Below, piece after piece: positions 1-10,059 of a stretch of DNA of 64,000 nucleotides; within the stretch, counting starts at the first letter, position 1, and each line of letters begins with the position of its first letter. The notes below the pieces were generated by a model, which had not been told where the DNA came from, searched no databases, and saw only the letters and a list, made by a program, of their open reading frames with translations. The translations under genes and the position numbers were made by a program. The DNA comes from Pezicula radicicola (Eukaryota; Ascomycota; Leotiomycetes; Helotiales; Dermateaceae): assembly GCA_003008705.1 (NCBI GenBank), contig PDUO01000015.1, positions 997,290-1,061,289 on the forward strand, read 5' to 3'.

Positions 1-676
1 TGACGACAAGTCGTCTAATACGTAACCTCCTTACTTTATTTACAAAAACCTACCTATTCGTATAGGAAAAATAGCTTTTTCTGTTAATTAAACAGCCTAA
101 AGTATACCTAGGTTTTGTCCCGAAATAAAAGGAGTGTTTTTGGCCTACTTCGTATATACCTACCTAAATCCCCTGCTCTTAGTCAGAGCTCGATGATCTC
201 CCGAATGCTTAATTGAGAGGGTGCTAATGCCTGTGAAAATTGGCGTTTGTTACACTAGGGGATAGAACGAGGCATATAGAAGGGTAGCCAAAGGCACAAT
301 TGAAACATTTCGTACTTTCCAGACACTTTCGGGTTTACGAATACGACTAGCTGAACCAAAAGCGTCGTCGATACTTAAAACTATTACAAACACACTTGTG
401 GCTAGCTAATATTCATGTCTCTAGACTTATGCCGCATGAGTAGCAATGGGAGAGGTTAGACACATGTCAAGTAGCTGAGGGACAGACAAAATTATAAATG
501 AAAAGGCTTTTTTATTGACCAATCTAGTAGCCTTATTTAAACTGGGATACAACAAAGAATGACTTTTCCTCGCAGAGGAATTTCAAGAAGTGAACTCTAT
601 ACACAGCCGCTAAGATTTTCAACTCAAAGGATATCTACAGGCCGCGGAAACCCTTGACTGGGTAACTGTTTTCTTA
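1..676. other. Intergenic, no gene seen
   Basis: AT-rich sequence with no convincing open frame, splice pattern or repeat that I can support. It lies downstream of the ABM-like gene encoded on the minus strand. Confidence 0.5.
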
Positions 677-1377
677 TTAGTAACTGAACCAGAGATGCAG
701 GAAGAGAAGTACGAACCGGAAGTTGACGTGGTGAACCTCCTTCTCACCGTCAATGTTAAGGTTCGTCTGGGCAGCTTGGCTTGCCTCTAGGGATTCCCAT
801 CCAATGGCGCCAACAAAGACCGTGTGTCCTTCCCACTGGTTGACGGAGAAACCGCTGCTGGCACCAGTGCATCCTGCGCTGCTAGTGATTGCTTGAACTG
901 CCTCCTTAGCAGCTGCCTCGTTGCTCACACCCTTGGGGAAGGTGAGCATCTGGACGAAAGGTGCATCAATGACCTCCTTTGGTGCGTATGGCTTGAACTC
1001 CATGAAGTAGACAGTGGGCTTGCCGGTCATGAGTGGCTTCAAACCTGCCATGACCTTCTCGAAGTCGGGGCTAGCTTCGAACTTCTTCTGAGCCTCGACG
1101 CTCTCCCAGCCTGCGTGTTTATCAGAAATTGAACCGAAGCTTCGTGTAACAGGGATGTCTTACCGACCAAGAACTCGAGCAGGTCGACGTTCTCGCTGTG
1201 GGGGCCCCATCGTGTACGGATGTCTGTGATTATTATTTAGCGGAGGCGATGATGGAAATGGAAATCCGAAGACATACAGCCTTCTTGAAGCTTAAGAGTC
1301 TGGAGGAGAGTCTTGACTTGCTCCTTCCAGTCAACACCAGATTGGACGGGAAGGATGAGTCTTTCGGTGACAGTCAT
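677..1377 (-). CDS. ABM-like dimeric alpha/beta-barrel protein (hypothetical)
   Basis: Three exons give an intact 197-aa frame: 1377-1278, 1223-1164 and 1110-677 (100+60+434 nt). Introns start GTATGT and GTAAGA and end CAG and GCAG. The protein has two related halves of roughly 100 residues. The first begins MTVTERLILPV and the second contains PTVYFMEFKPYAPK, followed by a glycine-rich turn (GCTGASSGFS) and a WEGHTVFVGAIGW motif. This beta-strand, Trp-rich pattern is like antibiotic-biosynthesis-monooxygenase (ABM/EthD) folds, where short proteins act on small aromatic or reactive substrates or are non-enzymatic. No signal peptide or membrane segment is seen, so a cytosolic protein is inferred. 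The fold assignment is by pattern only and the substrate is unknown. It is convergent in no operon sense with its neighbours and is separated by about 0.9 kb from xanthine dehydrogenase. Confidence 0.7.
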
Positions 1378-2261
1378 TTTGAAGGTGATTTGGTTTTTGG
1401 GGCTGTTAAAAGCTTTGAAAAGGATGAATTGGTATGATTGTAATGTGAATGTTGAGAGTGAAGTGCTGAGTGAAGAATGGATTTGAAAAAGGGCAACAGC
1501 TTGCCTTTTTATCTTCCCAGAAGCTTGGGAAGTTCACTTTTCCGGACTCGGTGGCCTCGCAAGACCGGTCGTGGAAGTTCCCAGGTCTCCAAGTCACTGC
1601 ATGGCATCGAGTCTGAAGTTGAAGCTTCGTCAAGCTTCGTGGAGATCAGAAATAAGAAATACGATATCACCAATATGGTCGTGCTCAAACAGTGCGGTAC
1701 CTGTGCGGTGGCCCGAGATACGCTCAAGATCATGGGTGTGCCTGCCTGTCAGCCGCGATGCATTGTTTCATCAGCAGTTTCCACCCAATTACCGTCCATG
1801 TCATCTCGCTCGCATCGCAATATGATGACTTACTTGATGTCAATTCTTCCTGCCACGTCCATCACATGCTTCTGCGCTTTCGTATGATGGCGCCATGCGA
1901 TGCGATGCGACTAATACTAATCGGCCTCATTCCACCTTACAGTAGTAACATCCGTCTTCCATTCTAACCTCCCGCAGCACTTGGCGATCGGGAGGCTCCG
2001 CAAACGTTAGAGAAGAATCCGTATCCTTTGCGTGATAGGTCAAAAAGCTGCTAGAAGCTCATTGACAAAACCACAATGAGACGGAAAACAAAGGGATTGG
2101 TAGATCCGGCTGTGTTGGCTGCGAGCTTCTAAGTTCAAAGCAAGAGGTACCCGCAAGGACACAGGGAAGAAGCTACAATGAAAACTATGCGTCATCGCCA
2201 TAGCTTCATCTTTTTTGAAATTTGCATATAGAGTCAATTTACATCGACTAGCCGCTACCTA
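1378..2261. other. Intergenic between ABM-like gene and xanthine dehydrogenase
   Basis: About 0.9 kb that holds the promoter of the ABM-like gene and the 3' flank of xanthine dehydrogenase. Overlapping short frames exist here on both strands, but none shows splice support, domain signal or a good start, so I call no gene. Confidence 0.5.
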
Positions 2262-5200
2262 CTATATTGAAATAAAGAAGCTCTTTTCGCCTTCTTGTGG
2301 CTTCACCATAGCTCGCTTAATAATGGGATCTGCACAAGACATGCGTATCCTCTCTGGAGTTGCAGGACTCTCCAACCTCAGAAGACCGTCGTCTTTATCA
2401 TTTTTACCCAATGGAGCTTCTACGCCGTATTGCTTTCTCGCAGCTTTCAGAGCGTCACGGATCGCGAAGAAGACGACGCTGCCCATGAAAAGCGGCGGCT
2501 CGCCTACTCCTCTGCTTCGCTGCACTGTTCGCAGATTTTCCCAGGTCACGCCTTTCAACAGTGATACGTTGAATTCCTGCGGAATGTCACGGAATCCCGG
2601 AATCTTGTATGCACCGGGGCCGCGAGTAGCCAATTGACCTGCCATAGGCCCCCCACGGAACCAGAGACTCTCCTCGGTGGTAAAGAGGCCCATACCTTGG
2701 ACAAAAGCCCCTTCGATTTGCCCGTAGTCAATGGACGGATTGATTGAACGGCCGACGTCCATCTTGACATCAGCGCGCAAGCAGGTCCAGTCACCCGTCA
2801 GTGTATCAATTTCGACTTCGGCGGCAGAAACGCCCTGGGTAAAATAGAAGAACATCTGGCCAGTATTTGGACCCCATGTGTATCCTTCACAATTCCTAAG
2901 TTAGCATGGATTTTCAAAGAGTGGTGTTGCAGTGCTAGAGAATATTTTAGGGTCGCCAGGAAATTCGTAGGATACCCAAAACAGTACGGAAGAGAAGACT
3001 AAAATTTGTAGGAGAGAATCTACTTACCAATGTCAGGTGTCTTGTAAAAGCCATTCGCCGAAAGGTTGACACGATCGAAATAAGCAGCGCTGGCCAGTTT
3101 TGACATTGGGGCATCTTTACCTATCTTCTCCCGATATGGCGCGAGGCGTTGGTTGAGCTGCTCGCAAGCATTCCAAATAGCATAACCGTTCAAATCCGAA
3201 GATGCCGAAGCAGCAGTCGATGAAGTATTTGCGACGGTGTTAGTAGCAGTCTCAGAGATGAAAACGCTATCAAGAGGCACATTCAAAGCTTCCGCAGCGA
3301 TCATCGTCATTTTCGTATGCAATCCTTGTCCCATCTCCGTCCCACCGTGAGCAACAAGAACAGAGCCGTCATGGTAGATATGGACAAGAGCGCCGGCTTG
3401 GTTGAGAAAGAGGGCAGTGAAAGATATACCGAATTTGGTTGGAATCAAAGCAAGACCGCGCTTCTTCCACTTATGGGTAGCATTAAATTTGGTTACTGCC
3501 TCACGCCGTGCCGCATAATTCGTTTCCTCCTGGACCTGCTTGTACATGAGTGGTACGTGCCAGTCCTTGAGAGCCTGGTTGAAGTGAGTTTCTTCATCGG
3601 CTTTGTAGAAGTTGATCTCGCGAAGTTTCTCCACTGTTTTATTTTATTAGGAGGCTTGAAGGCATAAAGGAAGTGCAAGAAGTGGACTTACCAGCAAAGC
3701 CAAGACGATCTGCTATTTCTGACATGAATTGCTCAGCGACAAATATTCCCTGGGGGCCACCAAAGCCACGGAATGCAGTGTTAGACACTGTGTTAGTCCT
3801 AGCGCAACGGCCTCGAACGTGTACATTGGGGATGAGATAGCACCCATCAATATGCGACAACCCTCTATCCACAACGGCAGCACTGAGATCTTGCGACCAA
3901 CCTGCGTTGCAGAAAACATCTGCATCCAATGCTTGAAGTTTACCGTCCTTGTTTACTCCAACCTTCCAATGCGTCAAGAAAGGATGTCGTTGTCCAGAAG
4001 TGACCATGTCCTCATCCCTGTTCAGCATACACCGTACTGGGCGGCCTGTTTTCTTTGCGGCAAGGGCAACAATACCAGTTAGCTGAATCGAGCGAGTCTC
4101 TTTCCCTCCAAAACCACCTCCAAGACGTTTAACCTTAGAGACAATCTTATTTGCAGCAACACCGGTGACTTGGGCGACATAAGTCTGTGTTTCTGTTGGA
4201 TTCTGTGTGCTGGCATAAATCTCCATCTCGCCATCCTCTGGCTTTGGTACAGCTACACATGCATTCGTTTCCAAGTAGAAATGCTCTTGGCCACCCATGC
4301 GCACGACGCCAGAGAATACGTGGTCTGAATTTGCAAAAGCTGCCTTCATTTTACCATCTTTTACAGCCTCGCCCTTTTTGATGTATCTGAAGTGATCGAA
4401 GAAGTTTTCTTTTTCGATCGCCTCTTCAATGGTAAATATCGCAGGGAGCTCTTCGTAGTCTACCTTAACAGCTCGGGCTCCAGCTTCTGCATGCTTTTGG
4501 CTATCTGCGAGAATGATCCCGATGGGCTGTCCAGCAGTAAATACTTCGCCTACAGCAAAGAAAACCTCATCGCAGACAGGAGCTCCCCACCAGTTAGCTT
4601 CAGGTGTGGGCATATCTGTATGATCAACCCATTCCACTACGCCCGGAAGGTCCATGGCTGGTGAGTAGTCGACAGATGTAAGTTTTGCATGTGCCTTGGT
4701 AGAAAGAACAAGACATCCGTACAGCTCATTCTTCGCCGAGGGGATGTCATCGGTATATTGTGCTTCTCCAGTGGTCTGTTTCAAGGCTGCCACATGAGGG
4801 TGCTCTTTTCCAAGGATCTTCTTTTCGTATGCAACCGAAGATTCGTGATCCTCCTTACCATGTGAGATCATTCGTTCGATTTCTGGTACAACTTCTGCAT
4901 CAACATAAGTTGCCTTAACATTGAGTTCAGAGAGAACTTCGTGATAGAACCGATAGAAGAACCCAAGAGCTAAAGACTTTCTGTATGTAGCCATGCCTCC
5001 CGGCACCCCAAATCTAAGGTCGAAATCCTGCTCCAACGCATTCATGGCCCCTTCTAATGTTTCGGGAGCTGTAAATTTCTTACCCACAAGGTAGGCATTT
5101 GCCTTCTTGGCTGCTATTGTCGTGGGTGCCATACCACCATAAACGAGGTCGGCACTTTTGACAACATGTGAAGGACTGAGAGAAACTCGAAGTGCTCCAT

Positions 5201-6781
5201 TAACAATGGCAATATCATCATCTTTCCTCTTCGACTGTTTATATGCCTTAAAATGCTCCCCATTCTCAGCAGTGACTGGAATTCGAATGCTTGCTATAAT
5301 TGCATCGGGAGGCAACGCAGTAGTCCGATAGCCCTTGAAGAATTGCGACATTGGAATTTCTGTCACTTTGTCTAGTGATTTGGCTACCAAAATTGCGTTG
5401 GATGCCACAAATACGGGGTTTAAATCTGATATGGGGGAAGCTGTTGCGAGGTTGCCCTATTGCCAGAAACTCAGTATTAGTTTACTAGTTCTAGATATAT
5501 CGAGAGTAACTCAAATATGGTCAAAAGCAATGAGCAAATTGAACCCAGAAGGAACAAATTTGCTCCGAGGACTTGACTTACAGCCGGGGTGCCGACGTTT
5601 CTTATTTGACGGCCTGCAAAATACTTGAGTTGCTTTAGTATGGCGGCAAAAACCTGGCCTCTTACTGGACCATAGTGCTGAATTGCTTGCTTCGCGATCG
5701 CTTCCAGATCCGTGAGAATAACATTACCACCAATCTCTAGATGATCCTGTTTGAAAGAGAACTGTCGGAGCTCTGGAATATCCCCAACAAAAACGCTACA
5801 TGTGTACTGCATTGCCTTAAATTTGATCTCGATTTGAGTTTCCGTGCTGCCCCCAATAATCTTCGCTGACGGGTAAACACTCTTAATTTCTAGAAGTTGT
5901 TCCATTGTAATTGGGCGGTACCATCGTTTCCTCTTGTTGCCAAATGCTAATGGCCTGAACTCATGTTTTCTTAGGGGAGGTGGGAAGATGAGCTCGGTAT
6001 CTGGATTATAAGCAATAAACCCAGGGGGTGTGAATCGCTTGATAGGTTGATCGTCCTTGAATCCATTACCCTTACAACACCCTCCAGCAGCTTCTCCATT
6101 CTCTTTATCCATACAACATCCACTACCGCCGTTTGTTTTAGATTTTCCACAAGATCGCTCAGCACTGAAGCTCTGAGCGGCGTCAAGGATTGGTCGATAA
6201 CCAGTGCATCGACATAAATTTCCGTCAAATGCTTCTTCAACATCATGTTCTGAGGGGCTGGAATCGTTTCGTAAAAGGGCATAGAGACTCATAACTACCC
6301 ATGGGTTTAGAGCTATGACTTATTTACCAGAGAGGAGACACCTACCAATACCTGGGGTACAGAATCCACACTGGCTGCCATTGCCCTTGGCGATTCTCTC
6401 TTGCGCAGGGTGAGGTCTCTTCACATTTCCAATGCCCTCAATGGTTATCACATGCTTGCCATCCACACTGATCAGTGGCGCCAAACACGCATTGACACTG
6501 GCATGATATATCTTTTTTGTGGTGGGGTTGAACTGTGAAATGACCACAGTACATGCTCCACAACCGCCTTCTGCACATCCTAACTTTGTCCCTGTAAGGC
6601 CTATTCCACGCAGATATTCCAGCAATGTTACCTCTGGGTCCACGTCATCGATTACGACCCGAGTGCCGTTGAGGTAAAAGCGGAGGGTATCATCGTAGGT
6701 TGTCGTTACAGAGGACAGGGAGTTAGTGGCAGACTGTGCGACTGTGGGCTTTGGCTTTGGGGAGACAGCGATAGGTGCCAT
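2262..6781 (-). CDS. hxA: Xanthine dehydrogenase (molybdenum hydroxylase)
   Basis: Five exons (6781-6346, 6294-5582, 5456-3692, 3633-3028, 2884-2262) sum to 4143 nt, giving a 1380-aa protein, the normal length for fungal XDH. It oxidises hypoxanthine to xanthine and urate with NAD+ in cytosolic purine catabolism. Visible domains in order: plant-type 2Fe-2S cluster with Cys69, 74, 77 and 99 (CAEGGCGAC); second 2Fe-2S helical domain with CGFC at 138-141 and CRC at 173-175; FAD domain with [13 protein letters not shown] near 290-302; molybdopterin domain with [10 protein letters not shown] (~772), [21 protein letters not shown] and the C-terminal RGVGEPPLF carrying the catalytic Glu. All Moco-pocket residues known from bovine XDH (Gln, Glu, Arg, Glu) have counterparts, so an active enzyme is expected. 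A Cys-rich insert ([10 protein letters not shown] and CCKGNG, about 196-220) lies between the iron-sulfur and FAD domains and is unusual. A purine-hydroxylase paralogue (hxnS type) is the main alternative identity. Confidence 0.95.
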
Positions 6782-7615
6782 GGTGAACAGTCTTCGACAG
6801 TTTTAAGCATAAAGAGAACTAAAATAAGCAGCCCATAGAGCTCTACGTGTCGTCAAGGTTTGTCGTGTGCCCGCTATCGCTCCTTGGTCAGTATTCAATC
6901 TTCAACAGATTTCCAGCTAGGAAGTAAGTTGAGGCGTAAATGAAGTTGGTGACGATGGAGCCTGGAAGATGTACGAGTATCAAGATGAGATGAGATAGAG
7001 AAAAGAAGTAAACTCGTCCTTTCCTTTACGAAGTATCAAGATCCCTCCCTTTCTTATCGGCCGTCTCCAAACTCCGATAGGCTCTGATGGTAGTGGGGGA
7101 AGATGAGATCGCAGGCTGAGGCTGGCCAGTCACAGTTACTCAAGAGCTGTGGCTTTGCGCGCCGCTATTTGGTAATAAATGTGAAATCCAGATTAGGATC
7201 GTTCTGATAGGAAGAGGCTGATTACCACTACCAAAACAGTGGATATCTTTGCTCGCTATGCCCCTCCTTTGACGGGCGGCTCCGGAGTCACGCTAGTGAT
7301 TGGTGATGGAGTCATGTGATATAGCCGAACGACAGACGAGCCTGTCAAAGCAGCGAGCAGTAAAATAATAGACAATGTACCTTTTTCCGGCTCAAGAAGT
7401 CATATAATATGCTGCTTGTAAGTAAGTAAGATTTTTTTATCCCTTTATTTTTCTTGAAGTTTCCAAGAACCAATTACCAGCGCTTAAGTTATCCCAAACC
7501 CTGGTTTCAATGAGTCACTTAGTTAGATTCTACAAAAATAAGTGTGGTGGTGACCCACCAAGGGCTTGTTAATAACACAAAGTACAGCATTATTTCTCAA
7601 CAAACAAAGCAACCA
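6782..7615. other. Xanthine dehydrogenase upstream region
   Basis: About 0.8 kb between the XDH start and the tRNA gene, with no ORF of note. It contains several GATA-type hexamers, listed separately. Confidence 0.5.
6874..7210. promoter_or_regulatory. Cluster of AreA-type GATA sites upstream of xanthine dehydrogenase
   Basis: Five HGATAR matches lie within about 430 bp of the XDH start codon: CTATCG (reverse) at 6874-6879, AGATAG at 6993-6998, CTTATC (reverse) at 7053-7058, CGATAG at 7075-7080 and TGATAG at 7205-7210. In Aspergillus, purine-use genes need the GATA factor AreA and the pathway activator UaY. TCGG (7057-7060) and CCGA (7074-7077) half-sites are present, but they are 13 bp apart rather than the 6 bp of the UaY consensus, so I do not call a UaY site. 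GATA hexamers are short and some will occur by chance. Confidence 0.3.
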
Positions 7616-7770
7616 GGTGGTGTGGTGTAATGGTAGGTAAGTTATCAACCATCAAATTCCACTTCCATTGAATTTGTTCTAACAACATCGCAGCACGTGA
7701 CGTTGTGGTGATCCTCTCAGGATAATCATGCTGACCCGTTTCAATCTGGGTTCGATTCCCAGCACCGCCA
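7616..7770 (+). tRNA. tRNA-His(GTG) with a canonical 37/38 intron and an extra GT-AG insert in the D-arm
   Basis: The acceptor strands GGTGGTG (7616-7622) and CACCGCC (7763-7769) pair over 7 bp, followed by discriminator A at 7770. An A box TGGTGTAATGG (7623-7633) and B box GGTTCGATTCC (7749-7759) match Pol III consensus. The T-arm is CTGGG/CCCAG around TTCGATT. The D-arm closes as GTGT-AATGGTA-GCAC only if 7637-7693 is removed. That 57-nt insert begins GTAAGT, has CTAAC at 7679-7683 and ends CAG. The anticodon loop TTGTGGC (7703-7708 plus 7736) matches the tRNA-His loop of yeast and needs removal of a second, 27-nt intron (7709-7735) at the standard 37/38 position. The anticodon stem is then TGACG/CGTTT with one T-T mismatch and one G-T. 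The mature length is 71 nt, with canonical A14, G18 and G19. It could be a decaying copy, but every other helix is intact. Confidence 0.7.
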
Positions 7771-7820
7771 AGTAAAATTGGCATTGAAAATGCAAGTGGT
7801 TAGATCCCACTGTGTAATCC

Positions 7821-7827
7821 TTTTTTT
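7821..7827 (+). terminator. Pol III terminator (T7)
   Basis: A run of seven T lies 50 bp after the tRNA discriminator base and is the first run of more than four T downstream of the gene. This is a normal RNA polymerase III stop signal, although the 3' trailer would be long. Confidence 0.55.
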
Positions 7828-8746
7828 GGCCATTTTCTTTTGGAATTGGAACTGTTGTGGAGTACTCGAGTACTTTGTGGAGCTGGGTTTAACTCAGCTT
7901 TTCAAGCCAGAATGACTTTGGATTTTACTGTGAGAACGATGCCCACCTCAACCTAACTACTATTCTTTGAACATCCTGTAGTTTGAATCTAAGAAGAAGT
8001 CTAGCATGGACATTACTTTTCCTTACTTTTCTCCTTTTCGTTTTTGAAATTCGAGTGCAAACAGGTGACTCAGTACAAAAGAAGGAAAAAAGAAGAAGAA
8101 GATATGTGAAATAATCCATATGAATCCCGCTGTTGGGGTGCTTTTGATAATAGTCTTTCATATTTGCATCAACAATTAAGTTGATTTAGATTACTCACTT
8201 AGTTTGGTAAACTCACTCGGCTTCAACAACTCCCCGGACTTTATCAAATTCAAAGTATCTTCTGTACCTCGCTTTTACGCATGATAGTCAGCTCGAAAGG
8301 CCGAATCAATCCCATAGTCTATCAAATATAACTTTTAGCATCCTTCAGACATATCTTGACCTCTTAATAATCCACTATCTCGCTTAGCAAAAAGGGGCAT
8401 TCACACGTGATCAAAATACGTTCCCGGCCCTCGTTGAAAGTCAATTACCAGCACACTACTCTTATCTCGGTCTTGAATTCATATATCGAGAATGAGGAGA
8501 AGGTTACAAAGTAGACAAATAAATATTAAACGACGTACCTCCTCATATCATCTAAACCAATCATCATACATATATTACATCACTCTCCTTTAGCCTTCAC
8601 CACTTCAAGCCACCAGGTGGAAAACAACAGTATAAGAACAAGCAGTAAGTCTTTTCAAAAACTCCAGAATGACCAAATTAAGAATTCCTAGAGTTTTTGT
8701 TTATAATATATCTCGATCACGTATTGTCTATTCACAATATATAACT
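7828..8746. other. Intergenic, no gene seen
   Basis: AT-rich interval between the tRNA gene and the decayed dehydrogenase. A minus-strand frame of about 78 codons near 7925-8161 has no recognisable features and I do not call it. Confidence 0.5.
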
Positions 8747-9791
8747 ATGGAGACTATTAAGACGACCATTGCTGAGAACTTTGGTGGCTTAAGGTAGAAA
8801 ACTCTGTATCTTTCGAGGTTCATTATATTGATAAAATCTAGCCATGGTCTCGCACAAAAAGAGAACCAGTTCACCCTTGAAGAAGTACCCGATCTTTCAA
8901 GAAAAGGAGGTATTGTAACGGGCGGCTCCTAAGAAATCGGTTATGGCTGCACACACACCCTACTCAACCACAACATCTCCAAACTCTTCATAATTTCCGA
9001 ATCAAAGAAGTAGAAGGAGCCCTCGGCTCAATCAAATCCGAGATGGGCGCCGAGGCAGCTTCCAAAGTACAATGGCTACACTGCGATCTCTCCTATTGGA
9101 ATGCCGTAACCGAAACAATAAAGAAGATCAAATCCAGCATGGATAGACTCGATATCTTGATTAATAATGCAGCAATAGAAATTATGACAGCGCAATTAAC
9201 TCCGTATAGCGTGGATGAGCATATTGCCATCAATCATATCGGCCGCGTTGTTTTGACCTCGCATCTGCTTCCTCTCCTCAAGAAGACGGCTTCGGATGGT
9301 AATACAGTACGAATCGTCAATCTCGGTTCCAACGCCCACCAAGGAGCACCGTCAGACAGCAAGTTTGCCAGCTTAGAAGAGCTCAACAAAGGTCTGGGAC
9401 CCAACGGACAGTACGGACGCAGTAAACTGGCAACATTGTTTAGAGTATCCAAAAATCTTTGCCAATAGTGTCCATTCAGGTTTCGTAGATACGAAGGCGA
9501 GCACGACCGATATCCACGAAGCATACCCATTGGGAGGGTATGCGATGAGTGTTGCCATGAAGCCGTTCCAGAAGGATCAGTTCATGGGGTGTGTGAGTGC
9601 CATGTTTGCGGCCACTAAGACAGAAGAGTGGACAGTACATTTGCTCACCTGCAAAGCCTGAGGGAACAGAGTTGGCGAGGAGTGATGAGCTTGTCGAGCA
9701 GTTGATGGCGTTAACGACCGACCTTGTCAAGGAGAAGACAGAGGCAGTTCAGCAGGGCTGTCCACTGAAGTTTATTAGTGGTGAGTTATAA
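8747..9791 (+). pseudogene. Short-chain dehydrogenase/reductase pseudogene
   Basis: The reading starts METIKTTIAENFGGL (ATG 8747), with an apparent intron at 8794-8841. It continues with HGLAQKENQFTLEEVPDL and the Rossmann motif VTGGS, then hits a TAA stop (8930-8932) just before EIGYG. A second stop (TAG 9011-9013) is followed by a shift to the frame open at 9043-9468, which carries the SDR landmarks DRLDILINNAAIE and the YGRSKLA active-site motif. After SKLATL there is a deletion and another shift to SGFVDTKAS, then another shift into GTELARSDELVEQ before the end at 9791. At least two stops and three frame changes rule out a working oxidoreductase. The family is the fungal retinol-dehydrogenase/WWOX-like SDRs. 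Decay has been recent enough for most of the protein to remain readable. Confidence 0.85.
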
Positions 9792-10059
9792 CATTTGAAG
9801 CTACTTCATGTGGAAAGTGGAAACGCCGTATTTGGGTCAAGAGTGCTCACCGTGAAGCTAAAAGTTGTACTAGAAAATACATTAATTCAGTTATCGTAGA
9901 TCCACTACAAGTTTGACTGTAACCATGTAATCGTGTGAATCTAGTTCCTTCCTATCCATACCTATTCCCTACAGCCACCGAAGCCCTAAAACCTTTATTT
10001 TATACAAACGCCGTACGCCATGCTTCCGTCATGAGTACTTCATCCCAAGGGCTCATAAT

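Noticed and set aside
7057..7077. Possible UaY site upstream of xanthine dehydrogenase
   Set aside because: Half-sites TCGG and CCGA are 13 bp apart, not the 6 bp of the known consensus.
7709..7745. Reading the tRNA as tRNA-Glu(CTC) from the CTCTCAG loop-like segment at 7714-7720
   Set aside because: It leaves about 20 unexplained bases before the T-arm and no proper D-arm, whereas the His(GTG) fold pairs all arms.
7925..8161. Minus-strand frame of 78 codons
   Set aside because: AT-rich, no features, next to a Pol III gene.
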